Positions 31,620 through 43,665 of a stretch of 64,000 bases of DNA are shown here, piece by piece (the stretch's first letter is position 1; each line of letters opens with the position of its first letter). A program made the translations under genes and the position numbers. The stretch is from assembly GCF_014805625.2 (NCBI RefSeq), contig NW_023998440.1, positions 741,234-805,233 of the forward strand, given 5' to 3'. Under the pieces are notes generated by a model. That model was not told where the DNA came from and searched no databases. It was given only the letters and a program-made list of their open reading frames with translations. Source of the DNA: Glossina fuscipes. Lineage: Eukaryota > Arthropoda > Insecta > Diptera > Glossinidae.

Positions 31620-34095
31620 ATTAAGTGTATTTTAACTACGCACAATGGGCTTGCAATGTTAATTTAAATCTATTTTAAACATAACATACTCTTTAGCGTG
31701 TTTGTCTTTGTTAACACATCAGTTGCATTGTCATTGGTATTTCCGTGTTCCACCCGTATGTTACCAGCTTAATGTATTTGACTTACATTGTATGTACAGT
31801 CGGATTATCCACTAAAGATTTGACTCCTTGATTGCCACCCAATATGCGAGTTGGAACCTCGATGCAATTTTTCAATTCCAGCTCATCGTTCAGCAAGGCT
31901 CGATGGAACACTACCTCTTTTGTACACTGGCAAAAAGCAATGCATTCCGTCTCCATCGAATTTAGTGTCACAACTGGCTGTTTTTAGTTACACCGCTCAT
32001 AAAAAGCACGCAGCCGGTATAAGATTTACGATCACTTTGATCGCAAACCCAATCGTCGTCTGAGAAACACATCAAGTCTGTCTTTAGAAACGTAGGTTTT
32101 TTTACCTTCTGGATATTTGTTAAACTATCGCAACACTTATTTTGCGGCATTCATGTGCTCCTCATGTGGGCGACTATTGTACTGTGACAGCTTTGACAAT
32201 ACGTGTGTCATGCGATATAAGACCCAAATACATCAAGATGCCTGTTAAGGTTTTATATTCCTCGGCCATTGAGTCATTACTTTCAATAGTGCCGTTCGCC
32301 CAATGGGCCTCATCAAGTTTACAGTTAGCCACGCCCCATCAATTCAGTAATTGGTTTGCATATCACGCTTGGTGAATTTTTATATCATCTCGCAAACCCT
32401 CTCTTTCGATTTTAAGACAATAAGTAACATTTTACTGCCCCACGATCTGTCGCTTCTGCAAAATCATTTAAGTTTGCAATAATACTTTTAATTTCGCTTC
32501 CATTATAACAAGCAATTACCTTATCGTCTGCGTACAAACCAATGCAAGATTAGCTAGCGCCGCTTCCTTTAAACCCATCGTTGAAACCCGTGAAACCCAT
32601 TTTAATAGAAAAATCCCTAATTTTCTTATTCCTTTCACGATCCGCCTGTTTCAAATCGTGCTATAATTTTCTTAGTCGACAAACCCGATTTTCAAATTCC
32701 GTTCAAGATTCATTTGGACCTTACAAATTTCGTCTCCAAGTCACCATTTAAATAAGCAGCGACTACATCCATGTGATAAATCAGCAAGCGATGCTGAACA
32801 AAAATCTTACTACTGGAGCGTGACCAATATTGTATTGCTGGGAACAGCCTTCAGCCACCAACCTAGTTTTCTATTTTTCAAAAGATTTACCAGGTTTTCG
32901 TTTCCGTGTAAGTACCCATTTGCAACCAATTACATTTTATTTTTTGGGTTTTTTCATCATGTCCCGCGTTTTATTTCTTATTAGAGATTCACATCCTCTT
33001 TACATTGCAGATTTCCCATGCTGTGCATCTTCTGAGCTTAACACTTCATTTACAGTAATTGGGTTATCTTCAATCGATCAATAATGTCTTGATTTGGTTC
33101 AGCTTCTTCTGAAAACTGATTAATAGTTCGAAATAACTAAGTCTCATCATCCGATTCGTTAACTAGCAAAGCTTTGTCACTGTCACTATTTTCGAAGGTA
33201 TTAGTAACAAGTTCTTCCGCATCAGCATTATTTTCCTCTTTACAAAACGGTTTTAAGTATTCCTAGCGTAAAGTTTCCATTTAATTCTTTTTCATACTCT
33301 CCCGGAAAAGAAATTTCAAATGACATTTCAAAGACCAACACGTGGCGACCATCAGCATTTCTTTCGTTTCCATATTAAATAAAATGTAACCTTCAGTACA
33401 GCTGGGATATCCAAAACTGAAGCTTCAAGCCTATTGGCATCAATATTTGGTCTTTTCTCTAACATTATTATTTTTATGACCGAAAATCTTAAAATAATGC
33501 ACACTATTCTGTTTTGCAGTCCATCCTGCGTAAAGAGTACACCGCCAAGTATTTTTGGCCATGCTTGATTTCTATTGCATGTGGCCGTATTAATTGATGC
33601 GCCCCTTAAGGATTATGGTAAATTAGGATTTCTTAACATACACCCACCCATTTCCACACGCAACCTTCCATATCATCCTGAAGACTGCATAGGAATTTGA
33701 AACATAACAGATGTTGATTCAAAATAATGTCGTCCACAAGTGACCAAAATTCATTCGTCTGATTATTAAATTTATCGTCGTCTCTGAACTTGAAACGAAT
33801 CAGCTTTTTGAACAGATTTACTATCTGCTTGCTGTACCTGTCTTATACAAAGCACTTGGAAAATTCCAAGCATTTTTTGCGGTTTTCGAGTTTTTGATAT
33901 TTATTAACTCGCTAAGTATTGTAATTGCTAATGTCTTTGTGAGATTTTTGCAAATGAGTTTTTTTTTTTCTTCTTTTGGGCACTTGTCGTCAACCGTGTC
34001 CCGTAAGTCCAATGGGATTAGCAAACTTTTAATATTAACATTCCAGGCAAAATAGTTACCTTCGTCTAATTCGATACAACAAATGTTCGGTACAA
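31620..34095 (-). mobile_element. Ty1/copia retrotransposon fossil (gag-pol remnant)
   Basis: Reading 34095 down to 31620 gives the copia order in broken frames. The gag start has LDEGNYFAWNVNIKSLLIPL and NIKNSKTAKNAWNF (33.8-34.1 kb). Integrase C-terminal residues include VHYFKIFGHK and GYILFNMETKE (33.3-33.5 kb). RT shows CKWVLTRKRKPGKS, CRLRKL*HDLKQA and the YADD catalytic box at 32523-32534. RNase H has DDDWVCDQSDRKSYTGCVLF (about 32.0-32.1 kb), 'MLNSMETECIAF'-type residues and the end TDVLTKTNTLKSML near 31.7 kb. At about 2.5 kb it is half of a normal element. The gag C-terminus, protease and integrase catalytic core are missing between about 33.8 and 33.6 kb. Numerous stops and frameshifts make it inactive. 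No flanking LTR pair was found. Confidence 0.85.
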
Positions 34096-34139
34096 CATTC
34101 GCTTAAGTTAGTGCAGACGTATGTAACACGTAGAAGGGC

Positions 34140-34490
34140 TTACACCGATCGATTCAGAATCGTAATCTGAATTGATTTAAGCCTGTCGGTCCGTCTCAAA
34201 TCTGTCCAAGTAAATTTGTGTTCAAGCTATAGGTCGTAATTCTTGACATATTTCGATGACATTTGGTAAGCTGACGTATTTTGGTGTAAGAACGAAAACT
34301 ATTAAAAAAGGGGTTGATTGGTCTACTTCTTCGGCCACTCCTCAAGGTAAAGCCCTATTTTAAAACCTCGTTATTTGGAAAGAATTTGCAATTTTACAAT
34401 TTCTTGACAAAATTAGCTAAGAAATAATAATTCGGCATTCTAAATTGGTGTGAAAACTTTGGTCAGGCTCGGGCCATTTTCTAAACCCAA
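34140..34490 (-). repeat. Dispersed repeat family B, fragment
   Basis: Plus-strand blocks in reverse family order: 'cgattcagaatcgtaatctg', 'aagcctgtcggtccgtctc', 'gtgttcaagctataggtcgt', 'ttgacatatttcgatgacatt', 'gtaagctgacgtattttggtg', 'ttaaaacctcgttatttg'. Noncoding. Confidence 0.6.
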
Positions 34491-35447
34491 TTTTCAATAT
34501 TTCATAGACTTATAAGAGTAAATTAACAAAAAAAAATCACGCTTAGCGAATTTGGACTATCTGGGTCAATTTTTTGAATACTTCCGCATATAAGGGTCTC
34601 ATGAATTAGCGGGTCTATCTGAAGCACTTCTGGATGTTATATACGTTCGCAAAAACTTCATGCATTTATTTGGGGCATAATGAACCAATGATCGGAGGTT
34701 TTAAAGCTTCGCGTCTTAGTATTATTCTAGCGTTTTCTTATTTTTGATAAAAAAGTTTCTTGGTTTTCTTTTTTTTCTTCGCTATGAAATCTGCCCAATC
34801 TTTCTTCTGAAGCTTTTAAATTTAAATGAAACAATAAAATCGCTTTTATATAGCTCCGAGGGTGGTCTCTAAATGTCGTAGATGTTTAAATTCTTGGCGT
34901 CATCTTCAAAATATAAAGTCTTCGCTGTTTTTATACAAAGCGCCAGAAAAAAAAAAAAAAAAAAAAAAAAAAAAACAATATTTCTTTTACCATTATTATC
35001 TAAAATCTTTATACGGTATTGGCTTGGCTGGCTTGTCATTGTAGTGGCGGAGAGAAGCAAATGAAGAAAAAAAGAAAGAAAACTGAAAAATTCAACAATT
35101 TCGATTAAAAAGATTTTAGCATATTTTTCTAATTGGTACATGGCAACCTAAGCCATCAGTACATAGTATAAGAGCAGCAAATCAATACAAGCCCATCGCG
35201 GAGCGACCAAGACGATGAACACAGTCAATGAAACAGACGTTCGTACCAGGCAGCCATTCTTTCAGACCGTCAGTTAGACAGACAAACATCTTTTAAATGA
35301 CAACAGCTTGGAAATGTCTTTACTTTTGCTAGCATTAAAATGGTTAAAGCGCTGATGATTTCAATTCCGAAGGCATTGTTTAGCATTGATATTATTTCAA
35401 ATTTAATTGCAAACGTCAGTTTTCTTTAGCCTTCAGAATAATACATA

Positions 35448-35448
<1 letters not shown>

Positions 35449-35530
<82 letters not shown>
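35449..35530. repeat. Compound (CA)n(GA)n microsatellite
   Basis: (CA)n from about 35449 to 35484 switches abruptly through 'cgca' to (GA)n at 35487-35530. Confidence 0.97.
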
Positions 35531-35533
<3 letters not shown>

Positions 35534-35817
35534 TACATATTTCTAAACATATACGAGATCTACCAAAATTCAATGTCATGTCTGTCATTTAATACCATTT
35601 CAGTTTGAACATTAGTTCTAATTCTAGCCGGCCGCGTCGCGTAGATCGACTAACTCCAACTCTGATTGTAATGGTATTTCAGCATGTTTGCTTGTCGTTT
35701 ACTCTAATCTTTTGCCTGACTTGACTGTTTGTGTTTGGCATTCGATCCCTTATCACAAAAATTTTTTTGGTTTCCAGTTGTTGTTCTTATTGTTTTTCTC
35801 TTGTTTCTATTCTTATT

Positions 35818-35850
35818 TTTTATTTATTTATTTATTTATTTATTTTTTTT
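35818..35850. repeat. (TTTA)n microsatellite with T tract
   Basis: Tandem TTTA units ending in a T run. On the minus strand this equals the TAAA-type tail of the LINEs in this window, but no LINE body lies next to it. Confidence 0.85.
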
Positions 35851-38800
35851 TTATGTCAATCTTTTACAGAAAATCTTTCGTAATCGTTTAAAACAAAAAG
35901 AAAGAAAACCAAGAAAGCTAATCGAAGAGAGAGGTGAGCGGAAAAAGAAGAAAACGAAACAGTTCAGAAGGCAGTAATTAATTGTAAAATGTCAATAATG
36001 TTTGTTGCTTGTCCATGTTGCGCTATCACTAATATACACAAAGACTCAAATGTCTATTTGTCGTATAGTACAAAATTTTGGTTCCCACTGATAAGAGAGA
36101 TTGAAGCTTGTGTAAGGATCATGACCTCACATTTAATTTAATATAAAATTGTTGCTTAATTTCATGTGAAATGTGGATTTGGTTATGTATGTGTGCAAGT
36201 CAGAAAATCCCTAAAGATTCGCATACAGTAAGTAAGTACATACATAAATATATGTGAAGGCATTCAACCCCAAATTTTTCCCTTGCAAGGCAAACTTTAT
36301 CTAACATGTGGTTATTGTTTCCTATAATGATTATTTTATGCTACAGCTATGAAAAGGATAAGAAATATCCCCTGAAGAACTTGTGTAAACATAAGTTATT
36401 TTGGAGTTTAGTAGATTTCCTACATCGTCATATTAATGGATTGGTAACCGCATGTGATAATGCACTCGGCAATTTTCTGAAGCCTTTAACGAATGAGTGA
36501 AGTCGATGTTTGATTTGGAAACAACTCACAGTCTAAAGCTTTAATGTGGCATGGAATTATTATCTTTTTTCAATAAATAGCCGTTTACGTTTATGGGGCG
36601 TTTGCCTTATTTTTTAGTAAGTTATTAAAATTAATTCTTGCCGACCCTGCAACGGGAACTTTGCCTGGAAACCGGTGGAAAAGTCATCTAAGAATACAAT
36701 CAATAAGGAGACTCAAGATTTGCCAAAAGTCTGTGTGTTGGAAAGAGATGTAGCAGTCTGAGTAAATGCCAGAGTATTTTGGTCTTAGTGAAGTTGGATG
36801 GCAATCTAGGATGTACGGATAATCCGAATGCAAGAGTATGCATAAAATAACTGGCGTGATGCTAATAAAGCTAATGCCTTATAGACTAAATACATTGGGT
36901 ATACCGGGATCAGAATGCCCATCTACTAACTAATCTCAGTCGTATATACAAGGAATTGCCGTAGATTTTTAAACGTCAACATCCTAACGCAGCGTGATCC
37001 CTGTCTTAAACACGAAGGACTGAAGCAGGCGCATCGCACTGCGTATGGAACTTCAAAGTGGTATGGAATTGACACGACGAAAGACATTACCTGTGTGTGC
37101 AGCTTTTCTGAAAATACTTGGTGTGGCTGTGGTTATCGTAATGGGTGTGGGGGAGGGGGAGCACATTATGCAGTTGGAGGTGCAGGTAACCCTCATCTTG
37201 TCCAGATGGGAAGACTACCACACTGAGCCGTGTTAAGTCTCCTTATCTGGACCTCTACTCAAACTTTCCTATCTGATTCTCCAGCCGTAGTATAGGCCTT
37301 GTCAGATGTACGATGTTCTTGCAAACTGGACGGTGCCAGTTAATCTTTAATTAAGCCCCGCGGCAGTGTGTGGACGTTAATTCAACGGCGATCTGACGAT
37401 TTGTAGATTAACATAAAAGTTGTAATTACTCAACTACAGCATCATCCGTTCATAAAAAAAATTATATAACATAAAAGAATAAAAATGGAAGATAAATGCT
37501 GGTAATAATTTCCATATCAGCCCATGCCGGGCGCCCATATTTTATGTTGAATGTAAAATATAAGTGTACACAAAAGTTATCATAACGTACGTAGTTACAT
37601 ATTTATGATTCACTATTGCAGATTTGGCGTGTACATAAATACATACTGCAATGCGTTAAAGTTTTAAATTCGGGATTAATTTTTAACAATAAAAAAGCAT
37701 ATAATAATGTTAATAAAAATAAAGAAAGGATTACAAGAGAGTAATGATTCCATATATAACTGTCTAAAGCCATCTATAAAGTGTTGAGTGCGCACCTTGG
37801 CAAATATACAATTTTCATTCCTCTGCTACGTAGTGCAAAGGGTGAATATGTGTTTGGTGGAAGTTACAATGAAAGTGGGTATCCGTCTACAGGAACTGCA
37901 CTTTACATTACGACTAATGAGAAGGCATTACTTTTCACAACAATTGATAATTATTTTTTATGAAAGGAACGGAATACCCTTCTACACCTTCGATTATTTA
38001 AAACGATCAAATAAATTTCCACTTAAAGACATTTCTCTATGAACATACCTTTCTATTTAATGGAAAAGCTTCACATACAGGCATGTAATGTCAACGTTTT
38101 CTAAGAGCTGGTTCTCGTCTCAACTAAAACTGAGTGTCTTCTTGTCGTGCCTCATTTAGGCCGGACACATAGTTATTAGGTGTCGTACCTATTGTAGATT
38201 AGCATTTTACGAGTAACGCGAGTAAGGCGTTATAAGGCTACCGATAGTTGAGGAAAGCAAACTAGCTGACAGACCGGAGGCTCTGACCAGGAACGGTAGT
38301 AACTCCAACTTAGGAAGATATGTTCAAAATAAAATTTTCACAGATTTGGAACATCAATCTGAATAAAACAGTGTTAGGAAGGAAAGGAACGGCATAAGTC
38401 CTGGGCTTTTTAAGTTCGATCCATCAGAGTGTTAACATCACTTACGAGTTTCTGTTTAATGAAAGGAGAGTGTTAATATTGCTCAAGCTTGAGGTGCCTG
38501 GCTATTAACCAATTAAGGTTAAGGGTAAACAGTTTTCCTGATCGGCACTAAAATGTCCGCGTTATCTAATGATATAATTCATTTATATTTTGGGGCTCAA
38601 AGTTTCCGGCTAGGGCTAATGCCCGAAAGAGTAATAAAAGAGTAATAATCAATAGATAGCTAATCTGAGTCAATGAAAGATCAGGAAATTTTCTTAGAAG
38701 AACTTTTGCATGGTCGAAGAATGGGCCCCGGCGACCAAATTTGTCCTCTACAAAAGAAAAGAAAGAGAGACAATCGATGAGCCGGATGGTGTATGCGTTC

Positions 38801-39109
38801 GAATCTTAAATTATTGTGTAGAAATCACATGTTTATCGTATAAAAATTATAGGATATATTTTACTCGACGCATTGTCAGTCGCTAGCTATATATATATAT
38901 ATATATATTTCCCGTCTATGAAAGCGAAGCCAAAAAAACTGTTCTTCTTTTCAGATAAGACGGTCATCGAGCAATTTTGCTACATTTTGGTAAAAAGCGA
39001 GGGCCTGTCCCATCGGAAATGACAATAGAGCGGACTCGAATATAGTTAGTAAATCATATGTGCTAGCACTTCCTATTTAAGTGCTTCAAATTTATCGGGA
39101 ACCGATTTT

Positions 39110-39490
39110 AAGATATGGATGGACGAATGGGCGGACGCATTGTCCTTTCGATGACCCGTTTTTTGAACAGCGAACGTTTCAACTAGATTGACAGTGTAGC
39201 AGCAAATAACACACGTTTTTAGTCTCATCAAACGGAGCATATCGTCTTCCTGCCAAAGCGATTCAATCTCATAGTTGATGTGAACTGTGCACTTCGGGCT
39301 TACTCATGAAGTTTTAAGCCCAATATTCTCAAAACACATCCACTTTTCATTCCCAATTAGTACGCAATGCAAAAGAGATTTTCTTTTGTAGCGTTCAGGC
39401 AGACAAAAAATGCTGTCTTCAATTGGCATAAAACACCATTGTATTATATGCATTACGACTGTTTTTTGTTGCCAGAAGTCAGACACGTAC
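39110..39490 (-). pseudogene. Mariner-family transposase fossil, central part
   Basis: The reverse strand reads YKRKSLLHCVLIGNEKWM, matching the mariner 'RxxRKxFLHRIVTGDEKWI' block. The first catalytic aspartate of that motif (GDEKW) is now asparagine (GNEKW). In another frame NRFGRKTICSV**D*KRVLF follows, equivalent to 'NRFGRKTMLCVWWDQKGVVYY'. Then LKRSLFKKRVIE. Several stops and at least one frameshift are present. The DNA-binding domains and the C-terminus are absent. Confidence 0.8.
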
Positions 39491-39647
39491 GTCTTCTACT
39501 CGTGGTGTTAGGTCAGCTATGGGCAAATTCCGAGTTCATACCTGCACGCCTGTTAGCTACACTGTGCTTGCAATTCCGCCTACAATATGTGGGAATGAGT
39601 ATCGACAATTTTCTTATTTGTATTTAATTCGTCAGTAAGAGAGGGAA

Positions 39648-40175
39648 GAAATTTATTCATTTATTTGACAAATTCCGCCTTAGATGACATTGTTGGCCGA
39701 ATATAAAGTAAAAGATAACTTAATTGAAAATTACTTTTAATATGCAATACCAACAATAAATCGGGATGTAAGTTTAAATAAAAGCATTACATCCAACATT
39801 TTAAGTCCTTCCTCTAGGGGAGGCAACGAGTTTTATTGTGTTTTCATATGAACCACGCAAAGCAAATAATATGAAGTCATGTTTAACATACCCAACATGT
39901 TCAACATGGCATTTATAACTAGGACGCCAGACAACCACTGTGTGTGCTAACTAAAGACGTGCAAACGTTCTTGGATCTTAGGGGTCATTAAATTCTTTAG
40001 ACCGTATTACTATAAACGCGAGCAGCTTCATTAACTGGAACCTCAATAAAGTTATCAAACTTGAGCTTGTTGTCGAAAACAACATGTAAATCTTTACAGC
40101 TGGACACTTTTTCAAGATTGTTAATTTGTTGTTGCTATATTGCTTTGATATTGTAGGCCATTTTCTAATTCAAAA
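39648..40175 (-). pseudogene. Non-LTR retrotransposon 3' end: RT thumb plus AAAT tail
   Basis: The reverse strand reads DLHVVFDNKLKFDNFIE (the 'DLGVxxDxKLxFxxHI' motif), then VYSNTV, DPRTFARL, VVVWRPSYKCHVEHV and KHDFILFALRG (the 'VWxPxYxxHxxRIExVQKxFLxFALRxL' thumb). Lower coordinates give a noncoding 3' end closing with 'aaataaatgaataaat' (plus 39648-39668 as its complement). It is 5'-truncated with multiple stops. Same general type as the LINE fossils at 19.3 and 59.8 kb. Confidence 0.78.
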
Positions 40176-40984
40176 AAAATATTTATTTATTCTTAAACCA
40201 GGTCTAAGCTCATTTATTATAATTATTATAATTAGTTTAGCCAGAGAAATAGATTCTAAGATTAGCGGTTTAATAGGCTAGCATCTAAGTCCATTGAGTT
40301 TTTAGTCGAGATGATTTTCTCTACGTGGCCACTCAGACGGTTCATTTACAAAATTTAAATTTATATGAAGGAGTAACTGCTGAGCGTGTGCGTGAAGCTA
40401 AAGAGATCTGATAATGATCAAACTACCTTGATATAATCGAGTTCCAATAACACACTAGTAGGTTTGTAATCACTGGTTCGATAACGACTGGCCTATATAG
40501 ATCTTAAATTTAATGTATGCACCTACGTGCATATGTCTTTGCTATGAGCGGAGAGATCGAATTTCAAAAAATATATGGTACACTTACCTTACACCTTTTC
40601 TCTTCCCAATGAAAAACTACGATTAAGTAGAGAAGCAAGAATCGAAAATATAAAATTTCTTTTTCATCAATTATTTATGATTGTCAACAAGTAGAGGCAG
40701 GCGATGTGAAGAGTGAAAAAGCATACGATGAAAAACAGATTCATGCCACTAATTAACACGATTGCAATTAACGAAAGACTGCAACATAGCGGTGCTTAGC
40801 TCTTCCTTCAGCAGATCAAATGCGCAAATCAGTTGAACTGAAGCAAAGCTAGTAAACATAATTGAAAATTTGGAAGAAACTTTGCGAAAGCCGACGTGTT
40901 AGCGCTTTTACATACTTTTATATATAATACTATGATCGAAACGCAAGACCAATATTCAAATAAAGTTTTTTTCTAAATTGACAG
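40176..40984. other. AT-rich stretch, nothing recognised
   Basis: No coding or repeat signal except the pyrimidine run just before the candidate exon at 40985. Confidence 0.45.
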
Positions 40985-41185
40985 CATTGTCGCAGGCATC
41001 TGGGTTAAGTTTCATGTTAGTGTTCCAGCGGCGCTTGGTTTTGTACGAGACGGAAAGTAATTTCTTCGATTTTCATGATGTTTGTGAAGAGATAATATCT
41101 GAAAGGCATTACGACGGAAGATGGGTCTTGCGTCTGTGCATACGACACGAAAAAAGGAATCAATCTAGAGAATGGCGTGCAAAAG
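40985..41185 (+). CDS. Candidate internal exon, 201 nt, unidentified
   Basis: Bounded by a pyrimidine-rich acceptor ('gtttttttctaaattgacag') and a strong donor ('aaaag' then gtgagg). The length is a multiple of three and the frame is open throughout. The translation contains SGLSFMLVFQRRLVLYETES, then FFDFHDVCEEIISERHYDG, RWVLRLCIRHEKR and QSREWRAK. That is acidic in the middle and basic at the end, and protein-like in composition. Neither this frame nor the opposite-strand frame matches a family I know. It may be a real exon of a gene with large introns, or a chance ORF. Confidence 0.25.
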
Positions 41186-41635
41186 GTGAGGCAAGGCTGG
41201 AAAAACCGCACTGACGTTGCTCCAAAATCAAAATGATTTTAATAGTTTTCTTCGATTATCGCGGTTTTGTGCACTATAAATTCCTTCCGCCAAGCCAAAC
41301 TGTTAACATGGAATATTATTTCAGTTTGAGAAGAGGAAAATATTCACTTGGTCTTACTTATTGGACATACATAGCCTTTTCACGTAAAAGTTAACAGTTT
41401 CATTAGGCTATTAAAATCAATTAGCAGAAGCTCATCAGCAAACAGATAAATCTTTAGGGGAAAAGCGCTAAAGCTTGCTTGCCGAATATTAAATAATCAA
41501 CTGAAAATTCTATTTGATTTACGGCCATAGATCGGCGAAATGTTGTAAGCTTAACGCATTAAGAAAATTCTATTCTCTGGTGAGTTATTTGTGGTAACCA
41601 ACATAAATTTAATGGATCATCAAATATATAATATA

Positions 41636-41690
41636 TACACACACATATATATATATATATATACATATATATATTTATTTATTTATCTTT
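41636..41690. repeat. (AC)n/(AT)n/(TTTA)n microsatellite
   Basis: ACAC leads into AT repeats and then TTTA units. Confidence 0.95.
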
Positions 41691-42272
41691 TCTTTCCTTT
41701 GAAATTTCCTCGTTTAAATTTTGCTTTCAATCTCTTTCGTTTCTCTCCTCGTCGCTTTCCTTTTCTAACATTTATATGGTAAGTAACAATAAATCAATGC
41801 TTGCGCACGTAAAAAACTTAACGTTCAACACAATTTTAAGACGTGACTTTTTGGTAGCTTAACAGCAACATCTTACAGTTTCTTAAATGTTCAAATGCAT
41901 GCATATGTACGTACGTGTACATATATTGGTATATAACAAACACTTTTACAATATTCATGTAATTGCATATAGCTTGGCGTACAAATTTTATATGCAAAAC
42001 ACAATTTTATAAAATGATGGTAAAAATGAAACTTGCATTTTGGACACATTTAACACTCTCTTGTATATATAACCAGATGTATGTTTACAAGCATACGAAC
42101 AAACACGCTTATCTACTTATGTAGAGTATAGTAAACACAGGCATGTATGTAAATAAACAAAGAAAAAAGGAAATCGAATCAATACGAATTTTATATACGT
42201 TTTCATATATAGAGTAGTCCCCTATGCTACAGTGATGTTCTTTGAATGTATGCCAAGTAGTGAACTTACCCG

Positions 42273-42320
42273 TATAGATATATATATATATATGTGTATA
42301 TATATATGAAGATATATATT
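42273..42320. repeat. (AT)n microsatellite with GT/GA breaks
   Basis: Alternating AT runs interrupted by 'gtgtat' and 'gaag'. Confidence 0.93.
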
Positions 42321-43429
42321 TTTGTTTCAGTACGTTGTGGTGCATAAATTGAAACAAAAGGTGTTCGTAAATATCCGTAAGAGTATTTACGGGTTATCAA
42401 TTTGCCAGGATATATGTACTTGGCTTTGTGTATACCTATGCTATGTGCAAGGGCTAACAAATATTTAACCTCTCAAGAAAATTTGGAGCAATATTATTAC
42501 CTTTATTCCTTTCGTTGAACTTGATACGTACCGATATTTAAGCTTAACCCTACTAATCTGTCCCTCTTTCTTTCTCACCCGTCCCTCTTTCGCTAAATCC
42601 AATTCCTTTTTCTAGATGACCTAGTGTTACTATGAAGGTTTGTATGCCTGTGCTTCGCACGGACGCGTGATTGTTTTCTGGACTTTTGCGGCATAATTTT
42701 AGCAATTTATTAAATCAAGGGGGAAAAAGAAAGAAAAACTTATATGCAGTTGCTTGGTTTTCGGATAAGTGATTGATAAGAAAATAAGAGAAAGTAAAAA
42801 CAAACTTCTTCTATAAAATGCAAGTCTTCATAGAAAGTGAAACTTTAAATTGTTTTCTAACCGTATATGCGTACGTTTATACAAGTTGCTCATGTGTAGA
42901 AAATATAAACTGAATTTAAGTTCGTTACTCGTTTTGTTATATAATTGGGGGGAAAACTTACTTTGCATTTTTTGTGCTTTTGTTTGACGTTTATTTGCAA
43001 TGTAAGAAAAGACTTCTAAAGCATGCTTCGAAAAGCTTTCTTTTTCTTTTGATTAGCTAAAGAGAATAAATAAACGAATAAAAAATATGTTTCTGCTGAA
43101 TCGGCAAAGTCGATTCAAGACTAAGAAGCTATTTTTTCTTTATTCACCAGCGTCTAAGGGGTAAAACTGCTGTGAAATTTTCAAAAAATATTCCCCCTTT
43201 TTCCGCTTAGCTGATCCCTTCGACAGTGAAAAATGACATAGAGAGTTATTGCGGGCGTGGCAAAATTTTCCATATCTCAAGAATTGGATTTTTCAAATAT
43301 ATGCGGATTCCAGAAGCATTCGCTTGTCTAGGCCATCAAACTTGTTTATCTCGAAACACATTCCTTCAAAACAACAATTCCAGGCATTTCTGTTAAAAAT
43401 TTTTATATATACATCGCCGAAGATAAGGG

Positions 43430-43665
43430 GTTTCGTCAAAACGTTTGCAATGCCGAGAACAAAACTTCAGAGACTCCACAAAGAATATATCTTCTTGAGC
43501 AGCATCAAGTTCTGAGTCGATTTAAGGTCGTCCGTCTGTCCCTCCTGTTAACATCTCTTTTAAACATTCTTCTAGTAGTGTTACTATCGATTTCAACTTT
43601 GGCAGAAACATTGGAAATTCCTGTACGTAATCTGGCAAGGTATCTAATGGTCAGCGTTGCCCACT
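43430..43665 (-). repeat. Dispersed repeat family A, copy 8 (partial)
   Basis: Begins with 'tcgtcaaaacgtttgcaatg', then 'acttcagagactccacaaag', 'atatcttcttgagcagcatc', 'tcgtccgtctgtccctcctg', 'atcgatttcaactttggcag' and 'aaacattggaaattcctgta'. Only the palindrome-2 end is kept. Confidence 0.72.

Larger units (their letters stand above)
34491..39109. other. Long stretch without recognised genes
   Basis: Poly-A (about 34948-34976), CA/GA and TTTA microsatellites and an AT tract (38887-38908) lie here. GC-balanced DNA at 36.65-37.40 kb has open frames (for example 37045-37236) with glycine- and cysteine-rich translations that I could not place; it may be a decayed retroelement. Plus-strand frames at 36306-36500 and 37781-38042 are also unassigned. 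Confidence 0.4.
41186..43429. other. AT-rich, microsatellite-rich stretch
   Basis: Holds the AT/AC tracts at 41.64 and 42.27 kb. 43.20-43.33 kb contains 'gcgggcgtggcaaaattttcc', reminiscent of the 'gcgtggtcattttttcc' block of family A, but it is too short to assign. Confidence 0.4.

Noticed and set aside
36650..37400. GC-balanced region with Gly/Cys-rich frames, considered as a LINE or gene
   Set aside because: No RT, endonuclease or other motif could be found in any frame.
38080..38420. Possible RNase H-like segment
   Set aside because: Only loose resemblance; catalytic residues could not be placed.
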